In this document: piece by piece, positions 35,250-43,987 of the stretch
How positions within the stretch are numbered: position 1 is the first letter of the stretch
Layout: each line of letters opens with the position of its first letter
Assembly: GCF_024158745.1 (NCBI RefSeq)
Contig: NZ_JAMZAW010000008.1
Location: forward strand, 62,001-126,000
DNA: 64,000 nt
Direction: 5' to 3'
Source of the DNA: Paenibacillus tyrphae
Lineage (GTDB): Bacteria > Bacillota > Bacilli > Paenibacillales > NBRC-103111
Program-made: the position numbers and the translations under genes
The notes under the pieces: generated by a model
The model's database searches: none
Told to the model about the DNA's origin: nothing
The model's input: only the letters and a program-made list of their open reading frames with translations

Positions 35250-35274
35250 AAGAAAGGCGGCCCGGGAGGCCGCC
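35250..35274 (-). terminator. terminator after the flotillin operon, ahead of the MATE gene
   Basis: GGCGGCC (35256-35262) pairs with GGCCGCC (35268-35274); on the minus strand TTTCTTTTC follows. It lies 19-25 bases before the MATE ribosome binding site, so it either ends the flotillin transcript or acts as an attenuator in the MATE leader. Confidence 0.65.
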
Positions 35275-35361
35275 CTCGATGCGCACACGTAAAACATGCC
35301 GCTTTCTCCATTATAATCCAGAACAGGCCGCGCGTAAATCGGACTGCTCGCCTAACCCCGC

Positions 35362-36897
35362 TTACGCTTCCGGCTTTGCACTCGAATCGGCGGGAGGGGC
35401 AGGGACGAGAGCCGGTTGACTCGCCACGGGAGTCTGCTGACTCGTGCGATTCGTCAAGCTTTTCACCAGCTTCTCCACGTCCAGTCCGCTGACGCTCTTC
35501 AGCATTTCCGGCGCCGTCGCCATCAGCTGCGTCACGTAGTTGCTGACCCGCGCCGCGCCTTCCCCGTGACCTGTATCGACAACCGTAAGCTTGTCGATCG
35601 ATTTGATCGGCTCGGCCACCTTGCCCGCCAGCTCCGGCAGCATTTTGACGATGATGTCGAGGACAGCCGCCTCGCCGAACTTCTCGAACGCCTCCGCGAG
35701 CTTCTGCTTCGCTTCCGCTTCGGCCAAGCCGCGCAGCCGGATTACCTCCGCCTCCGCTGTCCCTTTGGCCCGCTCGGCATCCGCAATCGCCAGACCCTCA
35801 AGCCGCTTCTGCTCCGCCTGCGCTCTCGCCTCCGCTTCGATGCGGTACTGCATGGCGTCCGCTTGCGTGATCTGCTTCGCCTTCTCCGCTTCCGCCGCCT
35901 GAACGACCGCATACCGGTCGGCGTCCGCCTTCTTCTTCACCTCGGCGTCATACTGCTTCTCGCGGCGAAGAATCTCCTTCGCTTCCAAGTCGATTTCGCG
36001 CTCCTTCCGCACGAGTTCCACTCGCATTTGCTCCTCGACAACGCTTTGCTTCGAACGCGCCTCCTGGATGTGGTACGCCTGGTCCGCTTCCGCGCGGGCC
36101 ATATCCTGATCCTTCTTGAAGGCGGCTACCTTCAGCTCCTTCTCCTTCGAAGCCTCGGCGATGTTCGTGTCCCGCAGCAGCTCGGCCTTCTGCCCTTCCT
36201 CCTCGGCGCGCGCCTTCTGAATCCGCGAATCGCGGAGCGCTTCCGCTTCGGCGATTTCCGCATCCCGCTTCACGGCGGCAATTCTCGGCTTCCCGAGCGC
36301 CTCCAGATAACCCTGCTTGTCGCGGACGTCCTTAATCGTAAAGGAAACGATTTGCAGGCCCATTTTCTTCAAATCCTTGGCCGCCACACCTTGAACCTCT
36401 TGTGCAAAGCGATCCCGGTTCCGGTACACTTCCTCCACCGTCATCGAACCGAGAATGGCCCGCAGGTGGCCTTCCAGCACTTCCTGCGCCTCTCCTTTAA
36501 GCGCTTCCGTCGGCTTGCCCATAAACTGCTCCGCCGCGGTAGCGACATCCTCGACGGACCCGCCGATCTTGATGATCGCCACGCCGTCGGCAAGCACCGG
36601 CACCCCTTGCTCCGTATATACTTCGGGAGTCGAGACGTCAAGCTTATGCGACAGCAGCGACAAAAACTCGGCCCGCTGGAACACGGGAAGAATGAACGAA
36701 CCGCCGCCGCGTACGATTTTGATTTTGCGTCCGCTGTCATCCGTCAGGACGTTTCTGCTGCCGAGAAACGATCCGGTCACGATCATCGCTTCGTCCGGGC
36801 TGACCGTTTTGTACCGCGCCCAGAACGCCAGGCCCAACACGACGATAACGGCAACGACAATCACGGGAACCAACAAGGCATCGCTTATTCCATCCAT
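35362..36897 (-). CDS. floT: flotillin-like protein FloT
   Basis: A 511-aa membrane scaffold that organises functional membrane microdomains. One N-terminal membrane segment (about 7-28) is followed by a PHB/SPFH domain (about 30-200) and a long helical region rich in Glu-Ala repeats (EAEALRDSRIQKARAEEEGQ and similar). The end is proline-rich and flexible. Length and pattern match Bacillus YuaG/FloT (about 509 aa). The ATG at 36897 is chosen over GTG 36903 because AAGGAG is eight bases upstream. It is co-transcribed after the NfeD-like gene, the usual YuaF-YuaG pairing. Confidence 0.92.
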   Translation of the reverse strand: MDGISDALLVPVIVVAVIVVLGLAFWARYKTVSPDEAMIVTGSFLGSRNVLTDDSGRKIKIVRGGGSFILPVFQRAEFLSLLSHKLDVSTPEVYTEQGVPVLADGVAIIKIGGSVEDVATAAEQFMGKPTEALKGEAQEVLEGHLRAILGSMTVEEVYRNRDRFAQEVQGVAAKDLKKMGLQIVSFTIKDVRDKQGYLEALGKPRIAAVKRDAEIAEAEALRDSRIQKARAEEEGQKAELLRDTNIAEASKEKELKVAAFKKDQDMARAEADQAYHIQEARSKQSVVEEQMRVELVRKEREIDLEAKEILRREKQYDAEVKKKADADRYAVVQAAEAEKAKQITQADAMQYRIEAEARAQAEQKRLEGLAIADAERAKGTAEAEVIRLRGLAEAEAKQKLAEAFEKFGEAAVLDIIVKMLPELAGKVAEPIKSIDKLTVVDTGHGEGAARVSNYVTQLMATAPEMLKSVSGLDVEKLVKSLTNRTSQQTPVASQPALVPAPPADSSAKPEA

Positions 36898-36921
36898 CTG
36901 CACCGCTCCTTCGATAAGTAA

Positions 36922-37455
36922 TTAATGATTGGAGTCCAGACAAGACACAAGCAGTGCGCCGTCCTTCACTTCCACCGTCACAACCTTAAGACCTGCCGCA
37001 ATCTCCGTCCCGTCAAAGCTTTCCGCAATTTGATTCGTCACGCCGCCGCCGATCCGCATCACGACCTCGCCGCTTCCCCGCGCGGGAATCGGTACGGTCA
37101 CCTCGCCGATGCGGCCGACCAAATCCTGCATCGAGAAGGCGACCGAATTTTCGGTTCTCTCCATCGGCTTCACATAGATAAAATAAATCAGAACGGCAGA
37201 TGCGGCAGCAGCCAGAAGGGATAGGACAAAGACCGCCCCCGCTCCCAAAGACGTATAGCCCGTCAGAAGCACTCCGGCCCCGCCAAGCACCGTAAGCGCA
37301 CTGAAGAGCACCATCGGCTGCAGCCAGTGAAGCACGTCGCCGGACATGAAATCGAACATCCCGTCTAACGCGTTGCTGAGCAAATCGCCGAGCAGTACCG
37401 TCACCAAGGCGAATAGGACGCCGGTAATCAGCAGCCCCCAATACACTCCAAGCAT
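36922..37455 (-). CDS. yuaF: NfeD-like membrane protein YuaF
   Basis: A 177-aa protein. Hydrophobic segments lie at about 5-25, 45-65 and 72-95, followed by a C-terminal OB-fold (about 108-175) with GRIGEVTVPIPARGSGEVVMR, as in NfeD proteins that partner flotillins. It is followed by floT after 24 bases. In Bacillus the pair affects membrane fluidity and microdomain organisation. An AGGGAGGGA site precedes the ATG. Confidence 0.88.
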   Translation of the reverse strand: MLGVYWGLLITGVLFALVTVLLGDLLSNALDGMFDFMSGDVLHWLQPMVLFSALTVLGGAGVLLTGYTSLGAGAVFVLSLLAAAASAVLIYFIYVKPMERTENSVAFSMQDLVGRIGEVTVPIPARGSGEVVMRIGGGVTNQIAESFDGTEIAAGLKVVTVEVKDGALLVSCLDSNH

Positions 37456-37735
37456 GTCCTTCCCTCCTGACCGTCTAGGGTTATGTACTCAAGTCGTAAT
37501 ACGCATCATACGCGTAAAAGTTTCGTTTTTTACCTCTATTTTCCTTAAAGCGACGAAATATTTATTAATTATATTTATATTGCATTAAATCTATATTTTG
37601 ACATATTTTGTGCAGGAAAATGCGTCTTTTCAACCAGATAAACCAAACGCAAAAAATAATAGCCCAATGGGTATATAATCACAATTGTTCAGACGTCTGT
37701 TCAACCAATCATAAAATTGAAGGAGTGATACGTTA

Positions 37736-38176
37736 ATGAAAAAGTCTTTGATGATGTTATCAGCCGTGACCCTCTTGATGTCCGCCGCTCCGATCAGCGC
37801 TTTTGCTCACGAAACGAACAATGCAACACAGAAAGTACAAGCCGGCGATGTTGGCACATTCTCTTATCGGTATCATTTTGAGCTTGGAACAGGTTCGTCA
37901 AGCAAGTATGACCAAACAAGCAATTTTTGGCCGAACGGAAGCGAATTGACTTTAACGGTTTCCCAATCCAGCTCGGGAGACACTGAGGTGAAATATACGG
38001 TATTCGAAGTCGACGGGAGCACAGAAACATCGGTAGGCAGCATCGTTGTAAGAGGAGATAAAACGGACGAGGAGCTGTCGAAAGTATTTCATGTTGACCC
38101 CAATAAAAAGCACAATATCTTCATCTCGAACCGGGGCAACAAAAAAACAAAGGGTTACGTAGAAGTGAATCCGTAG
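37736..38176 (+). CDS. secreted hypothetical protein, 146 aa
   Basis: A clear signal peptide MKKSLMMLSAVTLLMSAAPI with cleavage after an AFA motif near residue 24. The mature part is beta-rich (GTFSYRYHFELGTGSS, SELTLTVSQSSSGDTEVKYT) and ends in a basic tail. No cysteine or known enzymatic motif is present, and I do not recognise the family. TGAAGGAG precedes the ATG at a distance of about 10 bases. The 280-base region before it has a -10 TATAAT near 37674 and the palindrome CAGACGTCTG. A terminator follows. Confidence 0.7.
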   Translation: MKKSLMMLSAVTLLMSAAPISAFAHETNNATQKVQAGDVGTFSYRYHFELGTGSSSKYDQTSNFWPNGSELTLTVSQSSSGDTEVKYTVFEVDGSTETSVGSIVVRGDKTDEELSKVFHVDPNKKHNIFISNRGNKKTKGYVEVNP

Positions 38177-38190
38177 GCCATATGCATACA

Positions 38191-38226
38191 AAGCCGACTC
38201 CTTTATGTTGAAGGGTCGGCTTTTTT
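38191..38226 (+). terminator. terminator after the secreted protein gene
   Basis: AAGCCGAC pairs with GTCGGCTT and T6 follows; an internal CCTT/AAGG extends the pairing. Confidence 0.85.
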
Positions 38227-38262
38227 CGCGTATTATTCTGGAAATCATTCCCGCGGCCGTCT

Positions 38263-39072
38263 TTACTTCGCCTTGAGCGCCAGCATCTGATAGACCTCCC
38301 GGGAATCTCCCTTGAGGCGGACATGCCCGTTCTGCATCTGCGAGGAGCCGTCGCCGTCCAGAAAAATGCCGTCAACCAGACGTCCCGGCTCAATCGTCTC
38401 AAGCACCGCCCGACGGAATTGCTCGACGGTGCACGGCTTGTCCGATACGAGCAGCCACAAGTTCTGCTGCCGGTCGAACACGGCTCCCGAGCGCAGCCTC
38501 AGTTCGTCAAACGCCGGCATGTCCTCCTTCTTCGCCTGCTCGATCCAGCGCTCCTCCGCCCCGAGAGACATGCTGACCCCGCCTTGCGCCCAGTAGCGGT
38601 TCGGGTCGGTCATTTTCAGCTCCCCAGCCTCCTGCGCCACCTGCACGGAAAACGACCGCGTCACTTCGTCCCAGACGAGCGTCCCTTTCGGATAATCGAT
38701 GTTGTACCAGCCGGAACCGTAATCATGGGGTTCGCCCTTCAGCGGCTTGCCGTTGACAATGGCAATGCTTAACAGATCGCCGTTCCAGAAAAAGCCTCCG
38801 TTAATCCCGTAATCGGCCGTCACAGTCACGTTGGTCACGATGTGCTTCAGCTCGATATTGTCGGGAGCCGTCCGCATCGCATGCAGCTTCACTCCGTTCG
38901 CCGCCGCATACGCGGTGTATGTATAATGGACGGGAACCGGCTTTTCCCGAGGGCTTGTCCAATAGACGGACAAAATGACGGCAATTAAATTGCCAAGCAA
39001 AAATCCCGCAAGCAAAAGCTGAAGCTGACGTTCGTTTCCGCGGGCCAGACGGTTTCTCAGAACGGCTATCAT
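38263..39072 (-). CDS. phosphodiester glycosidase family protein (NAGPA domain)
   Basis: A 269-aa protein with one N-terminal membrane anchor at about 20-38, so it acts at the outer face of the membrane. The NAGPA-like domain has TADYGINGGFFW, YWAQGGVSMSL and the signature FLDGDGSSQM near the end. Members of this family remove N-acetylglucosamine or related sugars linked by phosphodiester, or act on exopolysaccharides. The exact substrate here is unknown. A weak GGGGAT site precedes the ATG. It is monocistronic and leftward. Confidence 0.8.
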   Translation of the reverse strand: MIAVLRNRLARGNERQLQLLLAGFLLGNLIAVILSVYWTSPREKPVPVHYTYTAYAAANGVKLHAMRTAPDNIELKHIVTNVTVTADYGINGGFFWNGDLLSIAIVNGKPLKGEPHDYGSGWYNIDYPKGTLVWDEVTRSFSVQVAQEAGELKMTDPNRYWAQGGVSMSLGAEERWIEQAKKEDMPAFDELRLRSGAVFDRQQNLWLLVSDKPCTVEQFRRAVLETIEPGRLVDGIFLDGDGSSQMQNGHVRLKGDSREVYQMLALKAK

Positions 39073-39156
39073 CGGCGCATCCCCATTTCATCTGAAATCA
39101 TAGTCATAGATTCGTAGTCTTAATCTATGAGATTCAGGGACGGATTATGATTGGCG

Positions 39157-39588
39157 TTACGGCTTGACGACGCCTTTTTTAAGTATGATGTTCGCATACA
39201 ACGCCCCTTCGCCCGTCGCAACGACGGCATACGCTTGTTTGGCGCGCTCATAGAATGCAAACCGCTCCACAAATGCCGGCTCGGCGGCTTCGGGCGCGTG
39301 TTTCTTGACAATCGCGCGGTATTCGTCCCAGATGATCGGCTTCACCGGATCGCCGGGAACGACGGCCATTAAAGCGACCAAATGCTCCGCATACGTATCC
39401 AATGGAAAAAAGGTTAATATTGCGTCAAGCAGTTGGGGGATGCCATGTCCGTCACAGCGCACCAGACGCTGCGCATGACTCGCCGCCGGAAAATTGCCGT
39501 CGGCCAGCACCAGTTCATCGCCGTGTCCCATTTCCATCATGATTTTGAACAATTCGGGAGAAAGAATCGAAGGAATGCCTTTTAACAT
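39157..39588 (-). CDS. fucU: RbsD/FucU-family sugar mutarotase
   Basis: A 143-aa decameric mutarotase that interconverts alpha and beta anomers. The catalytic stretch MGHGDELVLADGNFPA is at about 20-35, and the late YANIILKKGVV matches the FucU branch rather than RbsD, which is nearer 130 aa. The distinction between fucose and ribose cannot be settled from sequence alone. GGAGGTAC precedes the ATG. No fucose operon is nearby; it stands alone next to a phosphodiester glycosidase gene. Confidence 0.8.
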   Translation of the reverse strand: MLKGIPSILSPELFKIMMEMGHGDELVLADGNFPAASHAQRLVRCDGHGIPQLLDAILTFFPLDTYAEHLVALMAVVPGDPVKPIIWDEYRAIVKKHAPEAAEPAFVERFAFYERAKQAYAVVATGEGALYANIILKKGVVKP

Positions 39589-39761
39589 GTCCGTACCTCC
39601 AAGGGGCTAGTCTCGCGCCGCCGTATCGCAGCGTTCAAGCTTATCCTAGGGCAGCGGGCCAGTTTTTGTCAACGGTTACAGTGGCAGAGCGGTCGATTAA
39701 AAAATAACACCGTTTCCCATACTAATTCCATTCGATCGCTTAAGACGAAGGAGCCGTCCCT

Positions 39762-40994
39762 ATGAATCTGACAACAGGCAAGCTGCTGTGGCCGGACACA
39801 ATGCCGGATCCGCCCGCCTATCCGAGGCTGGAAGATGATATTGAGTGCGAATGTATCGTCATCGGCGGAGGCGAGGCTGGGGCGATTATTTCGTATACGC
39901 TGTACAACCGGGGCGTTGATACGGTCGTCGTCGACAAACGAAGGATCGCTTCGGGCACCGTATCAGCCAGTACCGGTCTCCTGCAGTGGATGAACGATAC
40001 GCCGCTGCTTTCGATGATTCATTCGTTCGGTGAAGAGAAGGCCGTCCGCTTCTATAAGCTGTGCGAGCAGGCCGTACAGCAGATTGGGCTTGTCGCGCGG
40101 CAGCTTGATTTCTCCCCGGATTTTATCTGCCGCAACAGCTTATGTTACGCTTCCAGTGCAGACGATATGCCGAAGCTTAAGCAGGAATACGAAGCGCTGG
40201 CAAAGCACGGCTTTCCGGTGCAGTATCTAGAAGCCGAATCGATCGCAGCACGGTACTCCATTCGCAAGCCGGGCGCCATCCTGTCTCAGGCCGATGCCGA
40301 GCTGAATCCCTATAAATACGCAAACGCTTTAATCCGCACCGCCCACCGGCAAGGAATGCGCGTATTTCAAGAGACGGAAGTGCTTCGGCATCAGACCGGG
40401 AAGGACCACATCGTGTTCTATACGAACGATAACCGCAGAATTAAAGCACGCAAAGCCGTCTTTGCCACCGGCTTCGAAACCATGGAAATCATACGGCATC
40501 CCAACACCGTGTTCACCAGCTCGTATGTCGTCGCCACACAACCGCTGGACGGCTTCCCCAGATGGCCGAACCGCTGTCTCATCTGGGAAACCGCCCGCCC
40601 TTACGTCTACATCCGTACGACCGCAGACAATCGTATTGTTATCGGCGGCAAAGATGAGGACACGAGCGGCCCGGAGGAACGGAAGCAACATTTGAGCTCG
40701 AAGCGCGATCAACTGCTTCAGACCGTGCAGGAGCTGTTTCCGGAAGCCGGCAGTATCCAGGCGGAATACGCATGGTCCGCCGCCTACGGGCGAACCCGCG
40801 ACGGATTGCCGATGATCGGCGCCATGGAACAATTTCCCCATTGCTACTTCGCGATGGTATACGGAGGGAACGGTACCGTCTACAGTATGATTGCAGCGCA
40901 AATGATAGCCGGCCTGATTACCGAAGGCCGCCACCCTGACGCGGATCTCGTCCGCATAGACCGTCCTGCACACAGCTTGCAGACTCCGGTGTAA
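39762..40994 (+). CDS. FAD-dependent oxidoreductase (DAO family)
   Basis: A 410-aa flavoenzyme of the D-amino-acid oxidase/glycine oxidase fold. The dinucleotide motif GGGEAG is at residues 35-40, preceded by a 30-residue extension, and VVDKRRIASGTVSASTGLLQ carries the conserved ribose-contact and FAD loops. The C-terminal VIGGKDED and YAWSAAYGRTRDGLPMIG contain the second FAD-binding region. It likely oxidises an amine or amino acid and produces peroxide or ammonia; the substrate is unknown. AAGGAG precedes the ATG. Confidence 0.85.
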   Translation: MNLTTGKLLWPDTMPDPPAYPRLEDDIECECIVIGGGEAGAIISYTLYNRGVDTVVVDKRRIASGTVSASTGLLQWMNDTPLLSMIHSFGEEKAVRFYKLCEQAVQQIGLVARQLDFSPDFICRNSLCYASSADDMPKLKQEYEALAKHGFPVQYLEAESIAARYSIRKPGAILSQADAELNPYKYANALIRTAHRQGMRVFQETEVLRHQTGKDHIVFYTNDNRRIKARKAVFATGFETMEIIRHPNTVFTSSYVVATQPLDGFPRWPNRCLIWETARPYVYIRTTADNRIVIGGKDEDTSGPEERKQHLSSKRDQLLQTVQELFPEAGSIQAEYAWSAAYGRTRDGLPMIGAMEQFPHCYFAMVYGGNGTVYSMIAAQMIAGLITEGRHPDADLVRIDRPAHSLQTPV

Positions 40995-41096
40995 ACAAAG
41001 CGTTGGCATCCGCCGTCCCGATAAGGTACTATGGGTAGAGGATCAACAGCATCCTCTCTCTATTTATACCTTCGAAAAAGCGGGTGAATCATTCCA

Positions 41097-42083
41097 ATGG
41101 AAGAAGTCGTCATTATCGGGGCCGGTCCTTGCGGCTTGTCCGCGGCCCTGGAGCTGCAGAAGATCGGCATCGATCCTCTTATTATCGAAAAAGAGTGCGT
41201 TGTGCATTCGATATATTTATATCCGACGTACATGCAGTTTTTCAGCACGCCGGAGCTGCTTGAGATCGGCGGTTACCCGTTCTCGACGCCTAACGATAAG
41301 CCTTATCGGCTGGAAGCTTTGAATTATTACCGGAATGTGGCGGCCCGCAGCGGCGTACGCATCCGTCCCTACCATACGGCGACCCATCTGGCGGTACAGC
41401 CGGGGGGCACCTTCGAGCTGACGGTGCAAAATCGTTTCGGCGCAGCTTCTACGATAGCCGCGCGCCATGTCATTGTCGCCACCGGCTATTTCACGCAGCC
41501 GAATATGCTCGGCATCCCGGGTGAGGAATTAAGCAAGGTGACGCACTACTTCCGCGAAGCTCATCCGTATACTGGCACGAAGGTCGCGATCATCGGAGGA
41601 AGCAACTCCGCGATCGATGCCGCGCTGGAGCTGCTGCGGGCTGGCGCCGAGGTGACCGTCGTTTACCGGGGCGAAACCTACTCGCCGGTCATTAAGCCGT
41701 GGGTTAAGCCGATCTTCGAAAGTATGGTCAACAAGGGCCGCATTCGGATGCTGTTTCAATCCCGGGTCGTCCGCATCACGGAAACGTCCGTCACTGTTTC
41801 TCGCGAAGGACGCGAAGAGGAATTCGATAACGACTTCGTTCTGGCGCTGACCGGCTTCCGCCCGGACCGCGGTCTGTTGGCGGGAGCCGGGGCAGTCGTC
41901 TCGGAGCCGAATGGGATTCCCCAGTACGATTCGGCCACGATGGAAACGACCGTTCCCGGGCTTTTCGTCGCCGGTGTCATCGCTTCGGGCGCGAACGCCA
42001 ACGAGGTGTTTATCGAAACCGGCCGTTTGCACGGCGGATTGATCGCAAAGCGGATCACCGCTTGCAATGCTACGGTTAACTAA
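41097..42083 (+). CDS. ypdA: YpdA-family bacillithiol disulfide reductase
   Basis: A 328-aa FAD and NADPH-dependent reductase. The FAD motif GAGPCG is at residues 8-13. The proximal cysteine (Cys12) within it is the feature that places the protein in the YpdA/Bdr family, which lacks the CxxC pair of thioredoxin reductase. YPTYMQFFSTPELLEIGGYP is another family signature. The NADPH loop is GGSNSA at about 164-169, and VAGVIASGANANEVFIETGR closes the FAD site. It recycles bacillithiol disulfide to bacillithiol. A good terminator follows. Confidence 0.92.
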   Translation: MEEVVIIGAGPCGLSAALELQKIGIDPLIIEKECVVHSIYLYPTYMQFFSTPELLEIGGYPFSTPNDKPYRLEALNYYRNVAARSGVRIRPYHTATHLAVQPGGTFELTVQNRFGAASTIAARHVIVATGYFTQPNMLGIPGEELSKVTHYFREAHPYTGTKVAIIGGSNSAIDAALELLRAGAEVTVVYRGETYSPVIKPWVKPIFESMVNKGRIRMLFQSRVVRITETSVTVSREGREEEFDNDFVLALTGFRPDRGLLAGAGAVVSEPNGIPQYDSATMETTVPGLFVAGVIASGANANEVFIETGRLHGGLIAKRITACNATVN

Positions 42084-42085
42084 AG

Positions 42086-42126
42086 AAAGGTCGGCCCGGA
42101 CATTGATGTCAAGGCCGACCTTTTTT
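42086..42126 (+). terminator. terminator after ypdA
   Basis: AAAGGTCGGCC pairs with GGCCGACC and a run of six T follows. The next gene is convergent. Confidence 0.88.
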
Positions 42127-42154
42127 AGTTCGCATACGTTACTGTAACTCGTTA

Positions 42155-42883
42155 TTAAAAAATAAGTTCCTTCTCCCGCTGGGTCAACCGCCGGCCCGCA
42201 ATATCCACCACGAGCTTCCCGTCGGACAGTCCCCAAATGCGCGAGCCAAATTTTTCGGCAAGCTCTACCTGATGCAGACTGCAAAACACGAGAAGCTTAT
42301 GCTTCTGGCAGATGGACTTGAAATCCTGCATGACGAGGCTTGCTGCCTCCGGGTCCAAGCCGGACACCGGCTCGTCCGCAAATATTACCTTGGCTCCCTT
42401 GATCAGCGCCTTACAGATCGCGACACGCTGCTTCTCCCCGCCACTCAGCTTCTCCACCGGCTCGTGCGCCTTATCGAGCAATCCTACTTTATCGAGGTAA
42501 TCCATTGCTTCCATATGGTCGTCTTCGGAAACGCTATTCGTCAGAAAGCGCCACCACGATTTTTTAAACAATAGCGCGCTGAGCACATTTTTCAAAGCCG
42601 TCTTTTTCAGATTGAGGCTCGGTTTTTCTTCCAGATAGGCCCACTGCTTGTTCAGTTGGAACTTCTCCCAGATGCCGGCGCCCGAAATATCCTTTCCGTC
42701 GTAGATATACTGGCCATCGTTCCATTTTTCCTTGAGCATCAAGCACCGGAAAAAGGTCGTTTTGCCGCTCCCGCTTGCGCCGAGCAGCGCCACCAGCTCC
42801 CCCTCGTCCGCCTGAAAGCTGATACGGTCCAGCACCCGCTGCCCGGATGGGAACGATTTGGTTAAATTGCGTACGATGATCAT
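42155..42883 (-). CDS. orphan ABC ATPase, PhnC-like
   Basis: A 242-aa ATP-binding subunit. Walker A GASGSGKTT is at residues 35-43, the signature LSGGEKQRVAICKAL at about 145, and Walker B VIFADEPVSGLDPEA follows. The long insertion after the Q-loop (EKPSLNLKKTALKNVLSALLFKK) is characteristic of PhnC-type phosphonate importers. Yet no PhnD binding protein or PhnE permease is within reach on either side, so it may work with a distant permease or be a relic. The GTATAA-rich upstream gap is only about 50 bases from a divergent small gene. Confidence 0.8.
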   Translation of the reverse strand: MIIVRNLTKSFPSGQRVLDRISFQADEGELVALLGASGSGKTTFFRCLMLKEKWNDGQYIYDGKDISGAGIWEKFQLNKQWAYLEEKPSLNLKKTALKNVLSALLFKKSWWRFLTNSVSEDDHMEAMDYLDKVGLLDKAHEPVEKLSGGEKQRVAICKALIKGAKVIFADEPVSGLDPEAASLVMQDFKSICQKHKLLVFCSLHQVELAEKFGSRIWGLSDGKLVVDIAGRRLTQREKELIF

Positions 42884-43032
42884 CCGTCCGATGTCTCCTT
42901 TGTTCGAGCCAAAGCAATAGCAGGCTTGTTATGTCTTGGTATAAATATAACATGTTCTGCCACATAAAAACCATAAAGGAGCACATCCTATTAGATGTTT
43001 ATCCCGTATATCCCGAAGAGGAGGAACAACGC

Positions 43033-43203
43033 GTGAAGCACCAATTGGTCAAGCTCGTCTCCGAGCAAGCGAGCATTACCGAAGGGCAGGCGGACAAAGC
43101 GGTTGAAGCGGTCGTCGGCTATTTCAAAACCCGTCTCCCGGACGAAATGAACGATGAAATCGCCAATCTGGCCATCGGGCACAATAACAACGCCGAAGCT
43201 TAG
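43033..43203 (+). CDS. small hypothetical protein, 56 aa
   Basis: The frame is open from 42931, but the only proper ribosome binding site, GAGGAGGAA, is seven bases before a GTG at 43033, so a 56-residue product is proposed. It reads as a helical acidic protein (KAVEAVVGYFKTRLPDEMND) and has no cysteine. Its pattern recalls small helical proteins of about 60-70 residues common in Bacillota, but I do not assign a family. A strong terminator follows. It is divergent from the PhnC-like ATPase. Confidence 0.6.
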   Translation: MKHQLVKLVSEQASITEGQADKAVEAVVGYFKTRLPDEMNDEIANLAIGHNNNAEA

Positions 43204-43213
43204 CAGATGCGGA

Positions 43214-43254
43214 AAAACGGTAAAACTGCCCGTTCCTCGGGGTTTTACCGTTTT
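43214..43254 (+). terminator. terminator after the 56-aa gene
   Basis: AAAACGGTAAAAC pairs with GTTTTACCGTTTT. It may act in both directions because the next small gene is convergent. Confidence 0.85.
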
Positions 43255-43310
43255 CGCTTGCACTTTTCTGTCACTTCCCTATTCGTGCCGTTTCCACGGA
43301 AATCGTTGTG

Positions 43311-43457
43311 TTACTGAGGATTCGTCTCCTTCGGAATTTCATTCAAGTTCGGAGGCCGGTCCGCCGCCTTCCCGGCATGCATGACCGCCTCTTCTGCCGT
43401 AAATTTGTTCTCTTTGAAATTCGGATTGTTTCCCTTGTTCGCCTTGGTACTGTCCAT
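43311..43457 (-). CDS. small hypothetical protein, 48 aa
   Basis: This 48-codon frame is supported by an AGGTGA ribosome binding site seven bases before the ATG at 43455-43457 and by its position in an otherwise empty gap. The product is hydrophilic and rich in Asn, Lys, Pro and Glu, beginning MDSTKANKGNNPNF and ending KETNPQ, so it is probably disordered. The style resembles small acid-soluble or spore-associated proteins, but no motif confirms this. It is convergent with the 56-aa gene. Confidence 0.55.
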   Translation of the reverse strand: MDSTKANKGNNPNFKENKFTAEEAVMHAGKAADRPPNLNEIPKETNPQ

Positions 43458-43645
43458 GTTCGGCTCACCTCCCGTCGACCGTAATATACCGCTTCCCGGA
43501 CAGAATTATACGGTCCGCCGTTTTCCTTAAAGAAAACTTAATAATAGACTCGACAATCATTTACATATTTTACAACCCGGTTGAATTATAATAGACTGAT
43601 CGTAGACTTACTATTTTTACAGCGTTAGGATGGGGTCTGAAACCG

Positions 43646-43816
43646 ATGGAAGAAGCGGAATTGAGACGGCATTTGGAGCGAATGCAGATGCAGCTTTACT
43701 CACTCGTGGAAGAAAAAGGCAGCTTCGTTGATCCCCGGGTAGTAGAGCTCAGCCAAAAAATAGATCGTCTGATCTTGTCCATCCAACGTCTTCGGATGCA
43801 GGAACGGATAAAATAA
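43646..43816 (+). CDS. Spo0E-like aspartyl-phosphate phosphatase
   Basis: A 56-aa two-helix protein. The Spo0E signature is VVELSQKIDRLILSIQRL at residues 32-49, containing the SQxxD motif that removes the phosphoryl group from the response regulator Spo0A. The first helix is ELRRHLERMQMQLYSLVEEKG. The product probably delays sporulation by dephosphorylating Spo0A-P. The ATG at 43646 has a poor ribosome binding site (GGATGGGG is about 12 bases away). This gene is strong evidence for a spore-forming host. Confidence 0.75.
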   Translation: MEEAELRRHLERMQMQLYSLVEEKGSFVDPRVVELSQKIDRLILSIQRLRMQERIK

Positions 43817-43852
43817 CCGGGGCCGGACGGGCCTCTTTTTTGTGTCCTGTAC

Positions 43853-43881
43853 TTGCAATATGTTACATGGTATGTTATATT
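43853..43881 (+). promoter_or_regulatory. predicted sigma-A promoter of the 60-aa gene
   Basis: The -35 is TTGCAA (43853-43858) and the -10 is TATATT (43876-43881), with a 17-base spacer. An inverted repeat GGAAAATC/GATTTTTCC follows at 43890-43909 and could be an operator. Confidence 0.6.
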
Positions 43882-43987
43882 GAAACCAAGGAAAATCAAG
43901 GATTTTTCCGACAACTACACTTAAGTCCCCTGCCAAATACAGCTTATTGATGCACTCTCAAACCCTAATGAGAAGGAGCGATGCACC

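Noticed and set aside
35416..36921. A 501-codon plus-strand open frame opposite floT
   Set aside because: It is the antisense shadow of the GC-rich, Glu/Ala/Lys-repeat floT gene; its product is a Leu/Arg/His-rich string with no domain, and no ribosome binding site supports it.
43817..43850. A terminator for the Spo0E-like gene
   Set aside because: There is a T6 run after GC-rich bases, but the arms do not pair convincingly.
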